DNA of 64,000 nucleotides. It comes from Thioclava nitratireducens. GTDB taxonomy: Bacteria > Pseudomonadota > Alphaproteobacteria > Rhodobacterales > Rhodobacteraceae. The position numbers and the translations under genes were made by a program. Shown here piece after piece: positions 43,491 through 50,780 of the stretch. Numbering within the stretch: the stretch's first letter is position 1; every line of letters begins with the position of its first letter. Below the pieces are notes generated by a model. It did no database searches, was not told where the DNA came from, and saw only the letters and a program-made list of their open reading frames with translations. The stretch is from NCBI RefSeq assembly GCF_001940525.2, contig NZ_CP019437.1:2839501-2903500 (forward strand), read 5' to 3'.

Positions 43491-43691
43491 TCAAGCCTCC
43501 CGAGGCTCGACCACGCCCGCTTCCAAATAGGCATCGAGGTCTGATTGCTTGTAGCGGATGCGCCCGCCACCGATCTTGTAGTAGCGCGGTCCGCGCCCAA
43601 CCATGCGCCACCATTCGAGGGTGGACTTGCTGTAGCCGAGGTAATTGGCTGCCTGAGCCGTATCGAGGCGTTCGTCGTGGATATCGCGCAT
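43491..43691 (-). CDS. AlpA/Xis-like helix-turn-helix protein
   Basis: A 66-residue DNA-binding protein of the MerR-like HTH_17 type: DERLDTAQAANYLGYSKSTLEWWRMVGRGPRYYKIGGGRIRYKQSDLDAYL. Members act as excisionases or as activators of integrase genes in P4-like elements. It lies between the integrase and the primase and is co-transcribed with the primase (two-base gap). ATG 43691 with GGGAGA upstream is chosen over an earlier TTG. Confidence 0.82.
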   Translation of the reverse strand: MRDIHDERLDTAQAANYLGYSKSTLEWWRMVGRGPRYYKIGGGRIRYKQSDLDAYLEAGVVEPREA

Positions 43692-43957
43692 AGCGAAACA
43701 TCTCCCGTTCAAGGGTTAGATGTCTCGACTGCGCGTCCCGAGGCAGTGAGGAGCTTCTCGGCTTTCCATAAGCCTGGAAGGGGCCTCTAGTGGCTGGCCC
43801 TCAACCGCTCAACTCTGTGCACCCTCGTAGTCAACCCTTTCAGGCCAATTCGCAGTCCCTAGGCCATGCACGTTCCATCATGGCCAAGACGGGTTAGCAG
43901 ATCGAACTTAGTGGCCGTCCCAGAGCATTGCAATATGAATCAGTTATAATTTTCTCA

Positions 43958-45085
43958 CTAAATCAGGTGCTTGCGTTTAAACGCCTGAGTCACGGCGGCC
44001 ATGGGCCCGCGCAAGTGCTCGTGTGCAACCGCGATATACCGCCTGCCGGTCACGGTCGTCGGGGTGTGGTTCAGCAGATGTCCGACCGTGATTTGATCGA
44101 GGCCAGCCTCATGTTCGGCCACGGTCGCGAACGTGCGGCGATGATCATGCGGCGACCATGGGATCGGCGCGGGCGACCGTAGGTGAAGCGCCTGCCGCTT
44201 ACCGTGAAACACGTAGTCGGAACGATAGATGCGCATCGGGTCGATAATCGCGCGATGCACGTCGAGGAGAGGCAGCTCGAACGCCCGGCCGTTCTTCGTG
44301 GTCGGCAGGTGCAAGTGGTCGTCGAACACCTGATCCCAGCGCAGCGTCATGGCTTCCTCGCGGCGCAGGCCCGTGAACAGAAGGAAGCGGTAATAGGCCC
44401 GGTGCACATCGTTCTCGAGACTGTCCACGCATTCGCGCCATTCGGCAAAGTCCTCGATCACGGTCTTCGGCGGCTCCTCTTCATGCCACTCAATCGCGAT
44501 GGTCGGGCACACGGGCAGTTCGTAGGTCTTCAAGGCGTGGTTATAGATGGAGCGGAACGACTTCAGTGTGTGGTTCGCGGCCCGCAGCCCGCCGATCTTC
44601 GTCGTGCGCCCGAGAGCGTCCGTGCCCATGCGCTCCACCGAAATGCGCTCGTGGGCATCGACGCACATTGCGCGGGTGATCTCATCAAGCGGCATCGTCA
44701 GCCATGACTTCAAGTGCGTCCTGATCTGCGACTCGACCGAGTTCTTGTTATGCTGGGAACGCAGCTTCGGGCGTGCGAGATAGCGCTCGAGCGCAGCCTC
44801 GAGCGTCGGAACCTTGGCAGCGGCGAACTTCTTAGCCGCGACGCCCGTTGCGTGCTCGGTCGCGAGTTCGAGGGCGGCCTTGCGCGCGTCAAAGGCGTCG
44901 ATCAGGGGGTAATTGCCGATCTTGATCCTTTGCGTGCGGCCTCGGATGTCCTTCTGGAAGTAGAAGGTCTTCGTCGTTTTGCCGGTGAACAGCGCGAACC
45001 CCTTGATCTCGGTATCCCACATTTTTGCGTTGGGTGGGGCCTTCTTGCAGTTGGTTTCGGTCAGCTTGATCAGCGTCGCAGGCAT
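43958..45085 (-). CDS. Tyrosine recombinase (integrase) of the element
   Basis: A 375-residue phage-type integrase. An N-terminal DUF4102-like arm-binding part (residues 1-85) and a SAM-like core-binding part (about 93-190) precede the catalytic domain with R241 in FTGLRREEAMTLRW, H313-xx-R316 in SPHDHRRTFATVA, H336 in VGHLLNH and the nucleophile Y350 in GRRYIAVAHEHL. It sits 145 bases from the right attachment core, transcribed away from it, as usual for elements in tRNA genes. All catalytic residues are present, so the element may still excise. Confidence 0.94.
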   Translation of the reverse strand: MPATLIKLTETNCKKAPPNAKMWDTEIKGFALFTGKTTKTFYFQKDIRGRTQRIKIGNYPLIDAFDARKAALELATEHATGVAAKKFAAAKVPTLEAALERYLARPKLRSQHNKNSVESQIRTHLKSWLTMPLDEITRAMCVDAHERISVERMGTDALGRTTKIGGLRAANHTLKSFRSIYNHALKTYELPVCPTIAIEWHEEEPPKTVIEDFAEWRECVDSLENDVHRAYYRFLLFTGLRREEAMTLRWDQVFDDHLHLPTTKNGRAFELPLLDVHRAIIDPMRIYRSDYVFHGKRQALHLRSPAPIPWSPHDHRRTFATVAEHEAGLDQITVGHLLNHTPTTVTGRRYIAVAHEHLRGPMAAVTQAFKRKHLI

Positions 45086-45099
45086 CTCACATCATCCTA

Positions 45100-45207
45100 T
45101 TTTGCAGGTATTTTGTAGGCAGCGCATTGCAACGTGGTAGTACACGTCATGATGATACATCAACGGCAAGTCATTGTTTTTCAACCGTTTTGCAACACAT
45201 TGCAACG
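45100..45207. repeat. Candidate integrase arm-type sites near attR
   Basis: TTTTGCAGGT (45100-45109) with a related TTTTGTAGGC behind it, and CATTGCAACG twice (45125-45134 and 45198-45207). TTTTGCAGGT also occurs near the left end (29439-29448) in the same orientation. These repeats next to the integrase gene are where arm-type sites are expected. Confidence 0.45.
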
Positions 45208-45229
45208 GTCTGATATTGCGCTGTTATAG

Positions 45230-45273
45230 TTCCCAAGCTGAACGCGCGGGTTCGATTCCCGCTACCCGCTCCA
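45230..45273 (+). pseudogene. 3' half of tRNA-Gly(CCC) with right attachment core (attR)
   Basis: TTCCCAAGC (45230-45238) is the right-hand core repeat; it continues as TGAACGC, the T arm GCGGG-TTCGATT-CCCGC, TACCCGC and TCCA. This is the missing 3' part of the tRNA-Gly whose 5' half is at 29328-29366. The bases in front of the core (CTGTTATAG) do not rebuild the 5' half, so this fragment is not a functional tRNA. Confidence 0.88.
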
Positions 45274-45351
45274 AGCTTCCCTGACCTGTAGAATTCCGAA
45301 TTCCGACGATAATCTCGCCAAAAGGTCAGGGCCGCTGCCGGTGTCTTTCCC

Positions 45352-45591
45352 TCAAACGAGCCACTCGGCGACGAGCGTCAGGCTGGCATGGAAGATCGCT
45401 TGCCTTTGGTCGTCTCGGACGGTGACCGAGATCGCATACGGGTCGTCATTGGGGAGGACGTCCTTGGCAATAAGTGTGAGTGCGGCGATGGCCTCTCGCC
45501 GTGCGGCCTCCCGGTCCTCCAATTCCAGCCCGGTGCTATCGCGGACACTCATCCGTCCGTCGTCAGTGTCGAAAAAGAACAATGCCATCAA
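45352..45591 (-). CDS. DUF6894-like small protein
   Basis: A 79-residue soluble protein (MMALFFFDTDDGRMSVRDSTGLELEDREAARREAIAALTLIAKDVLP ... YAISVTVRDDQRQAIFHASLTL). It fits a small family that I recall as DUF6894, common in alphaproteobacteria and often found near stress regulators. It lies 21 bases behind the Crp/Fnr gene on the same strand and is probably the third gene of a kinase-Crp-DUF6894 transcript. Function unknown. Confidence 0.7.
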   Translation of the reverse strand: MMALFFFDTDDGRMSVRDSTGLELEDREAARREAIAALTLIAKDVLPNDDPYAISVTVRDDQRQAIFHASLTLVAEWLV

Positions 45592-45612
45592 ACAATTCCT
45601 TCACTCATGCGC

Positions 45613-46329
45613 TTATGACGTCGAACCCTCGTCAAGATGAAGGTAATCGGGATCGAACTCGGAAAATTCGATCATCCTCTTGAAGTCTGTAACCACGATC
45701 CTTCGCCCCTGGAGCGACACCAGCCCCGCGTCCCGAAGGCTCGCCATGACCCGTTGGGCGTGCACGTGAGAGATGCCGAGAATGTCGGCCAGTTCTTCCT
45801 GCGTCAGCGGCAACATGCTCCCGAGCGAGAGGCCGACCGCCTTCAGTCGGAAATGCATCTCGCACAGCAAATGCGCCATCTGCCGATCCGATCTTCGTTT
45901 GCCCATGTTCACGAGCCATTCGCGCAGAATCGCCTCGTCGACGAGCGTCGCCCACCAGAGCGAGCGCTGGATTCTCGGGTAATTCTCCAAGAGATCGTCG
46001 ACCGTGCTACGGGGAATGTCGACGATTTTGCATTGGGTGAGTGTGCCGATGCTGTGATCCATCCGCTTCAGGATCGAGATATGAAGATCGCAGAAATCGC
46101 CGGGTAAAAGCAGCGCGACGATCGCCCTGCGCCCGTCCGGCATCAGCTTGTAGCGACACGCGATGCCCTCGATCACGAGGCGCACGGCATCGGGACTCTC
46201 GCCCTGCCGGATCACATCCGTTCTGGGCCCGAGGTAGTAGGCCTCCTTGGTCACGGCCGTCAGCCGGTCGCAATCGTCTTCGGCCAGAAAGCCTCCGTGC
46301 TTCAGTTTCCTAGTGAGGATTTCCGCCAT
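45613..46329 (-). CDS. Crp/Fnr-family transcriptional regulator
   Basis: A 238-residue regulator: cyclic-nucleotide-binding-like beta barrel (about residues 25-130, including GRRAIVALLLPGDFCDLH) and a C-terminal winged HTH (LTQEELADILGISHVHAQRVMASLRDAGLV, about 170-200). The cysteine pattern of FNR-type iron-sulfur sensors is not present at the N-terminus. Start 46329 has AAGGAG at the right distance; an ATG directly before it is too close. It overlaps the kinase gene by 20 bases, so both are translated together. Confidence 0.88.
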   Translation of the reverse strand: MAEILTRKLKHGGFLAEDDCDRLTAVTKEAYYLGPRTDVIRQGESPDAVRLVIEGIACRYKLMPDGRRAIVALLLPGDFCDLHISILKRMDHSIGTLTQCKIVDIPRSTVDDLLENYPRIQRSLWWATLVDEAILREWLVNMGKRRSDRQMAHLLCEMHFRLKAVGLSLGSMLPLTQEELADILGISHVHAQRVMASLRDAGLVSLQGRRIVVTDFKRMIEFSEFDPDYLHLDEGSTS

Positions 46330-47023
46330 CATGGCTCCTTGTCCTATCTCGCGGACCCGCGGGAAATTCGACCGTGAGCACCGTTCCGCCATTGTCGCCT
46401 GCGGTCCAGCGGGCGCTCCCGCCGATCTCCGAAGCAAGGTCTCGAATGAGTTCGTACCCCTGGCTTTTCGTCAAATTCGCATCGTCGGGCATACCATCGC
46501 CGTCATCGGAGACACACAGCCGCCCAGCGCCCGCAGACGACAGGCTCACCTCGATGTCGATATGGCCGTTGACGTTCAACGCCGCCGGATACGCATGCTT
46601 GATGCAGTTGGTGACGGCTTCCTGCAGGATGAGCGCGATCGCCCCGGTGCATTGGCGCGACAGGCCGGAGAGATCGTCCCGCCGCACCGAGATCTCGATG
46701 CTGTGCGGCAATGCGATCTGCCGCCAAAGCTGCTCGACCCCGTCCAGATATCGATGCAGCCCCCCGTCTTCGGCGATTGAGAGACCGGTCTGAAGCTGCG
46801 AGACCGTCAATATCTGGTCGAGGACAAGCGCGAGGCGCGAGCGCGCTTCGGGGGTCTCGGCCTCTCTGAGTTGGCGGCGGGTGTGTGCCGACAGAAGCTG
46901 GAAGCTATTGGCCATCCGGTGCCGGATTTCCGCGACGCGATCGGCCTCGACGCTCTCGTGGGATATCTGTGTCACGTCACTGCCTTTCCGAGCCATTTCC
47001 TGATGCATCGACGCTGAATTCAT
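46310..47023 (-). CDS. Soluble histidine kinase, HWE/HisKA_2-like
   Basis: A 237-residue cytoplasmic histidine kinase without transmembrane or sensor domain. The phosphorylated His35 sits in EIRHRMANSFQLLSAHTRRQ, typical of the HWE/HisKA_2 group; the ATP-binding part has LILQEAVTNCIKHAY (N box), VSDDGDGMP (G1) and GYELIRDLASEIGG (G2). HWE kinases often act on PhyR in the alphaproteobacterial general stress response, and this one is near nepR and ecfG. A palindromic EcfG-type promoter lies 127 bases upstream. Confidence 0.85.
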   Translation of the reverse strand: MNSASMHQEMARKGSDVTQISHESVEADRVAEIRHRMANSFQLLSAHTRRQLREAETPEARSRLALVLDQILTVSQLQTGLSIAEDGGLHRYLDGVEQLWRQIALPHSIEISVRRDDLSGLSRQCTGAIALILQEAVTNCIKHAYPAALNVNGHIDIEVSLSSAGAGRLCVSDDGDGMPDDANLTKSQGYELIRDLASEIGGSARWTAGDNGGTVLTVEFPAGPRDRTRSHDGGNPH

Positions 47024-47265
47024 GGGGCGCGGCTGTCTCGAACAATTGTTGGGTTAAGCCCATTACACGCTCACGCCTTTGTGGGCGGGCGGAGGCTTGC
47101 CGACGCGAATGGGGCAACGCGGCGGGTTGCGCTCAATCCGAAGGCTCCAGGAACAAGTTGCTGCCCACTTTGTTCCAACGGCCGTTCGCCGGGATCGACC
47201 CCCTGACGACGCGCAACAGCAACGCATGACGCGGGCCGCATTCGGCCCGGACGGAGGGTTTAGCA
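47024..47265. other. Divergent regulatory region, kinase operon / MFS gene
   Basis: About 240 bases with no gene. They hold the GGAAC-N17-GTTCC palindrome (47150-47176), which could drive the leftward kinase-Crp-DUF6894 genes and the rightward MFS gene. A GGAGGG ribosome-binding site lies at 47253-47258. Confidence 0.5.
47150..47176. promoter_or_regulatory. Candidate EcfG promoter, palindromic and two-way
   Basis: GGAAC-N17-GTTCC with 7-base arms (GGAACAA/TTGTTCC). Each strand reads GGAAC-N16-TGTT, near the EcfG consensus GGAAC-N16-17-CGTT. Faces the kinase gene on one side and the MFS gene on the other. Confidence 0.6.
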
Positions 47266-47334
47266 ATCACTTTCTTTCGGAGTCTTTCAGCCGCCGGTTT
47301 CGCGGCGACCGCAATCAGCTACGGCCCCGGCCGC

Positions 47335-48447
47335 ATGGGGTTCGGCCTCTTCGTGCCCCAATTCTCGTCCACATTCTCGATGTCACCCTCCGCGGTGGGC
47401 ACGGTGTCCAGCATCGGCTTCGTGGGGTTCTTCCTCGGCCTGCTCGTCGCCCAGTTCTTCCTGAACCGCCGGGGACCGGAATTCCCGGTCCTGACCGGAT
47501 TGAGCGCGGCGACCGCCGGGATGGCGATTGTCGCACTTGCTCCGACTGTCGGCGTTCTGGCGCTCGGCATCTTCCTCGCGACTTCGAGCGCCGGCTTTGC
47601 CTGGACCCCCTTCAACGACGCGGTGCACCGCAAGGTCAGCGACGTGGACCGCCCGACCGCGCTGTCGCAGGTCAGCACGGGCACCAGCGTGGGGATCATG
47701 GGCGCAGGCGCTTTGGCCCTGGCAATGGTCGTGATGGAGTTCGACTGGCGGATCTGCTGGTCGGTCTTCGCCGGGGCGAGCGCTCTGGCACTTATTGGCA
47801 ACTGGGCAGCTCTGCGCCAGGTGGACAAGGCCCCCGAGGAGGCCCCCGATCGGAGTTGGGGCGACCTTCTCAATCGGTGCGCGCTGCCCCTTTTCTCCAT
47901 CGCCTTCGTGTTCGGCATCACCTCCGCCGTCTACGTGTCCTTCGCGGCAGACCGCTTCGCGCAGGCGGAGTATCCCGGGCTCCCCGAAGACGCGACGCCG
48001 TCCGTCCTCTTCCTCTTTTTCGGCTTCTTCGGGCTGAGCGGTCTCTTCACGAAGCGGGCGCGGGATGCGGTCGGTCTGAGCCTGCTGGTGCGTATCCTTC
48101 TTGTGGTCGCAGCTGTATCGCTTGTTTTCGCAGCGTTCGAGCCCGGAAATTGGGTAGCGCTCGTCGCTTCCGCCGCCCTGCAGGGGATCAACGTGATGAT
48201 GACGAGCGCGGTGCTCGCCTTCTGGTCCGAACGTCTATTCCCGTCCTTCCCCGCGCTCGGCTTTACGGCGACGCTTCTGGCGACCGCTGCGGGCAGCGTG
48301 ATCGGCCCGGCGATCGCAGGCATGGTCGCCGGGAGCTTCGGGCCCGCCGCGATGTTCTGCGGAACGGCGGCGATCCCGCTCCTCGCCGCCTTGTCGTTGC
48401 GCGCGAGGTTCGTTTTGGAACGGCCCGCGAGGATGGTGGCGACTTGA
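47335..48447 (+). CDS. MFS transporter with unclear start
   Basis: A major facilitator permease of 370 residues from the first conventional ATG, with eleven hydrophobic segments. That ATG removes most of the first helix: in the same frame upstream lies ITFFRSLSAAGFAATAISY leading into GRMGFGLFVPQF, the usual MFS helix 1. No ATG, GTG or TTG exists between the previous in-frame stop (47227) and 47335. An ATC at 47266 stands seven bases behind a perfect GGAGGG, so the gene either starts at ATC or has lost its ATG by one base change. Probably EcfG-controlled. Substrate unknown. Confidence 0.75.
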   Translation: MGFGLFVPQFSSTFSMSPSAVGTVSSIGFVGFFLGLLVAQFFLNRRGPEFPVLTGLSAATAGMAIVALAPTVGVLALGIFLATSSAGFAWTPFNDAVHRKVSDVDRPTALSQVSTGTSVGIMGAGALALAMVVMEFDWRICWSVFAGASALALIGNWAALRQVDKAPEEAPDRSWGDLLNRCALPLFSIAFVFGITSAVYVSFAADRFAQAEYPGLPEDATPSVLFLFFGFFGLSGLFTKRARDAVGLSLLVRILLVVAAVSLVFAAFEPGNWVALVASAALQGINVMMTSAVLAFWSERLFPSFPALGFTATLLATAAGSVIGPAIAGMVAGSFGPAAMFCGTAAIPLLAALSLRARFVLERPARMVAT

Positions 48448-48511
48448 GAGGGAAGGCGCGCTGCCACCCCTGCCCCGCGCAATCGCGGCGCGCTGCGTTC
48501 CGCAGCAGGCA

Positions 48512-48538
48512 GGAACATATCGCGCCAGCTCCTGTTCC
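48512..48538 (+). promoter_or_regulatory. Candidate EcfG promoter of the BON gene
   Basis: GGAAC-N17-GTTCC (GGAAC 48512-48516, GTTCC 48534-48538), the same palindromic form as at 47150. It ends 53 bases before the BON-protein start and would also serve nepR downstream. Confidence 0.6.
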
Positions 48539-48590
48539 CGGCTCAGACCACGCTGCTTTGCGCGGTTGCCAAACACGAGAGGAGAAGCTC

Positions 48591-49178
48591 ATGTCACGGC
48601 ACTATGACGATATGACCGAAGAAGAGGCCCGCCGTGCCCTGTCGCGGCGGCACCACCCAGACGAAGGCGACCCGGAAGACCGCAGATCTCGGCTCGAACA
48701 GTTCGGCTATCCAGCGGCGCCGATGGCTGGAGGCTATGCTTGGCCATTCCTCCCGCCCGTCTATGGCGGAGCACCTTACGATCCGGACCCCTATTGGCGG
48801 GCGAGACCCGCGCAGCAGCGCGGCGCAGGACGTGAAGCGCACGGCGGACGGAGCTTCATGGACCGGGCCGGCGACGAGGTCGCTTCATGGCTGGGGGACG
48901 AAGACGCCGAAGCGCGTCGGGAAGAGGATCATCGCGGGCGCGGCCCGAAGGGTTACCGGCGCTCGGATGCCCGGATCGAGGAAGATGTTCACGACCGGCT
49001 CACCGACGATCGGCTGGTGGACGCGCGCGAGATAACCGTCAGCGTCGCGGATCAGGAGATCACGCTGGACGGCTACGTGGACTCCCGCCGCGCCAAACGC
49101 CGGGCCGAAGATTGCGCCGACAGCGTCTCCGGCGTCACCCATGTGCAGAACAATCTGCGTGTCCGGACGGCGGAGTGA
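48591..49178 (+). CDS. BON-domain protein
   Basis: A 195-residue hydrophilic protein without signal peptide. The C-terminal third is one BON domain (ARIEEDVHDRLTDDRLVDAREITVSVADQEITLDGYVDSRRAKRRAEDCADSVSGVTHVQNNLRV), a fold that binds phospholipids and helps with osmotic and envelope stress. The first 115 residues are low in complexity (SRRHHPDEGDPEDRRSRLEQFGYPAAPMAGGYAWPFLPP) and contain many Arg and Asp. GAGAGGAGAAGC precedes the start. It is probably transcribed with nepR from an EcfG-type promoter. Confidence 0.85.
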   Translation: MSRHYDDMTEEEARRALSRRHHPDEGDPEDRRSRLEQFGYPAAPMAGGYAWPFLPPVYGGAPYDPDPYWRARPAQQRGAGREAHGGRSFMDRAGDEVASWLGDEDAEARREEDHRGRGPKGYRRSDARIEEDVHDRLTDDRLVDAREITVSVADQEITLDGYVDSRRAKRRAEDCADSVSGVTHVQNNLRVRTAE

Positions 49179-49363
49179 CGCTGTCGCAGCAACGAAACGC
49201 AAAGCGCGGCGGCGCCGTCGGGCGCCGCTGCGCCACGCCCCGGAATGGCCGGGTGCGCCATCGGTGTGAAGCCTCGCCATGGATTGCGCTTATCCGACGG
49301 AGGCATCCGCCAAATATAAACCGGTTTGCCTCGACCGCCGTAAAAGGCATAAGGAGGCAAGGC

Positions 49364-49522
49364 ATGGAAAAAGAGCACGACAAAAAGCCTCCAGGCGAGG
49401 ATTTGGATGAAGCGCTCCGGCAGCAGGCAGGCGAGGTCTGGAACAAGGATGTTCCCGAACGCCTCGTGTCGCTGGCACGACGCCTGGGCAAACGCCTCGA
49501 TGAACGCGACAAGCCCGAGTAA
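49364..49522 (+). CDS. nepR: NepR-type anti-sigma factor of EcfG
   Basis: A 52-residue protein matching NepR: helix 1 in DLDEALRQQAGEVWNKDVPERL and helix 2 in LVSLARRLGKRLDERD, the two-helix core that binds EcfG and keeps it off RNA polymerase until phosphorylated PhyR draws NepR away. AAGGAGG lies before the ATG. ecfG ends 34 bases away on the other strand; the usual order is nepR-ecfG in one operon, so the convergent arrangement here is unusual. No phyR gene is in the window. Confidence 0.85.
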   Translation: MEKEHDKKPPGEDLDEALRQQAGEVWNKDVPERLVSLARRLGKRLDERDKPE

Positions 49523-49555
49523 TCGGCGCGATCCGCAACGTCCTAGAGTTCAACT

Positions 49556-50056
49556 CTAATCTTCGAGGGGATCGTTCGGCGCGCGGGCTTCGAGGTCTTC
49601 GACCACCATCGCGCGTGCGCGGTTGGCGCGGCTCTTCACCGTTCCCATCTCGATACCGAATAGATTTGCCGCGTCCTGGTAACTTTCCCCCAGCATCACG
49701 ACGACGATCAGAACCTCGCGGTAATGACGCGGCAGTCGTTCGACGGCACGCATCAGCTCGCCGCCCCGCACCGACCAATCCTGCGTGGCCGGCGTCGACA
49801 AGGTGGTCGAGACGCAATCCTTCTTGCCTGTCGTCGAGCGTTTCGATTTCGCGATGTTGTTGAGGAAGGTATTGCGCATGATCGTCATCAGCCACGCGCG
49901 CAGGTTGGTCCCGGATTGAAAGCTGTCGACCTTGTCGATCGCCTTGACCAACGTGTCCTGAACCAGGTCGTCCACGTCCTCGTGCCGCTTGGTCAGCGCC
50001 CAAGCATAGGAGCGCAGCGCCGGTATGAGTTCGATAATGTCGCGTTCCTTGCTCAC
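49556..50056 (-). CDS. ecfG: General stress sigma factor, EcfG type
   Basis: A 166-residue ECF sigma factor. Region 2 is ALRSYAWALTKRHEDVDDLVQDTLVKAIDKVDSFQSGTNLRAWLMTIMRNTF and region 4 is AVERLPRHYREVLIVVVMLGESYQDAANLFGIEMGTVKSRANRARAML-like (ARAMVVE). It directs RNA polymerase to GGAAC ... GTT promoters in the general stress response. GTG 50056 with GAAGGACAGG is preferred over a TTG ten codons earlier. It is convergent with nepR. No clear EcfG promoter is visible upstream of it, so autoregulation would have to act through nepR. Confidence 0.88.
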   Translation of the reverse strand: MSKERDIIELIPALRSYAWALTKRHEDVDDLVQDTLVKAIDKVDSFQSGTNLRAWLMTIMRNTFLNNIAKSKRSTTGKKDCVSTTLSTPATQDWSVRGGELMRAVERLPRHYREVLIVVVMLGESYQDAANLFGIEMGTVKSRANRARAMVVEDLEARAPNDPLED

Positions 50057-50373
50057 GCCAACCTGTCCTTCTCGTTGAGGACTCAATGAAACGCGAGGGG
50101 GCGAAGTTCCTGCCGAGCGAAGTGTGAGCAGCGACCCGCTGAGACGTTGGCGGCAATGCGGCTCCCTCTAGCTGGAAAAGTCTGGTTCAAAATGTGCTCG
50201 GGCCTAAGCGGCGAAAACGCAGGAAGTTCCGACAGAAAGCCAGAATAAGTCCCGCGCGAACGTCGGGGACAGCGGTTGTCCGGTCCGACCGGCAATCGAG
50301 CGCTGTGCGGTGACGCGGTTGCAGAAAGGTCAGCTTCGCGGCTTGCTGTCATACCCCAAGGGCCGCGCAAGCA
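50057..50373. other. Non-coding stretch behind ecfG 5' end
   Basis: No credible gene or RNA seen. It must contain the leftward ecfG promoter, but no GGAAC-type site in that direction is found. Confidence 0.4.
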
Positions 50374-50399
50374 GGAACCGAACAGGTCAGCCGTTTGTT
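50374..50399 (+). promoter_or_regulatory. Weaker candidate EcfG promoter
   Basis: GGAAC (50374-50378), 17 bases, TGTT (50396-50399), 29 bases before the start of a small membrane protein gene. The spacing is within the EcfG range but the second element is not fully canonical. Confidence 0.45.
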
Positions 50400-50428
50400 G
50401 ATTTCCCGAACCAGACAGGAGACACGCC

Positions 50429-50656
50429 ATGAAATACGGATGGAGACTTCTTTTCATTCCGCTCTGGGTGCTCTGCATTGCCGGAGCCGTTGTGACCGCC
50501 TTTCTCGCATTCGACTGGATGAACTGGCAGGCCTTCGTCGTGGCAGGCCTGATCGGTCTGCTAGCGGGCGTTCCGGCGGGCCTTTGGAACACGTTCAAGA
50601 TCAGACGGGAGGACCCGGACTGGAACCGGTCGCCCTCGCGCAGCGGCGTCACCTGA
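50429..50656 (+). CDS. Small two-helix membrane protein
   Basis: A 75-residue inner-membrane protein with two hydrophobic segments (LLFIPLWVLCIAGAVVTAFLAF, and WQAFVVAGLIGLLAGVPAGLW) and a charged tail (NTFKIRREDPDWNRSPSRSG). CAGGAGACACGCC precedes the ATG. It follows an EcfG-like promoter and lies with other small proteins near ecfG, so it is likely a stress-induced membrane protein. No known family to me. Confidence 0.7.
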   Translation: MKYGWRLLFIPLWVLCIAGAVVTAFLAFDWMNWQAFVVAGLIGLLAGVPAGLWNTFKIRREDPDWNRSPSRSGVT

Positions 50657-50780
50657 ACCGGCTTCGCGCCCCTGCCGGATGGCGTTGGCGCGTTCGCCGG
50701 TTTCGGCTTTTACGCAAGGAAAATTCAGTTGCTCCATGCGACAGGCCCGTCGCCCACCCGAGGACCAAGGAAGGCGTTCG

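Larger units (their letters stand above)
29358..45238. mobile_element. 15.9 kb tRNA-Gly-integrated element (phage satellite or reduced prophage)
   Basis: The boundaries are the TTCCCAAGC repeats in the two halves of a tRNA-Gly(CCC) gene. The right end has a tyrosine integrase, an AlpA-like protein and a primase/helicase; the centre has portal and terminase genes; the left end has cargo (PIN nuclease, own tRNA-Gly, Vsr-methyltransferase-restriction enzyme). An AT-rich HEPN gene sits between the packaging genes. There is no major capsid, tail, lysis or conjugation gene, so the element could only move as a passenger of a helper phage, or it is a remnant. A 10-base TTTTGCAGGT occurs in direct orientation near both ends (29439-29448 and 45100-45109) and may be an integrase arm site. 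Confidence 0.9.

Noticed and set aside
29358..45238. Complete prophage
   Set aside because: No capsid, tail, lysis or phage repressor gene could be found, so only a satellite or remnant is claimed.
45230..45273. Complete tRNA gene at the right end of the element
   Set aside because: Only the anticodon loop and 3' part are tRNA; the preceding bases cannot form the D arm or acceptor.
49204..49228. Terminator between the BON gene and nepR
   Set aside because: A strong GC hairpin is present (49209-49216 with 49221-49228) but no T-run follows on either strand, so termination is not claimed.
50622..50660. Further EcfG promoter before the 50781 gene
   Set aside because: GGAAC at 50622 has no GTT at 16 to 17 bases and lies inside the preceding coding region.
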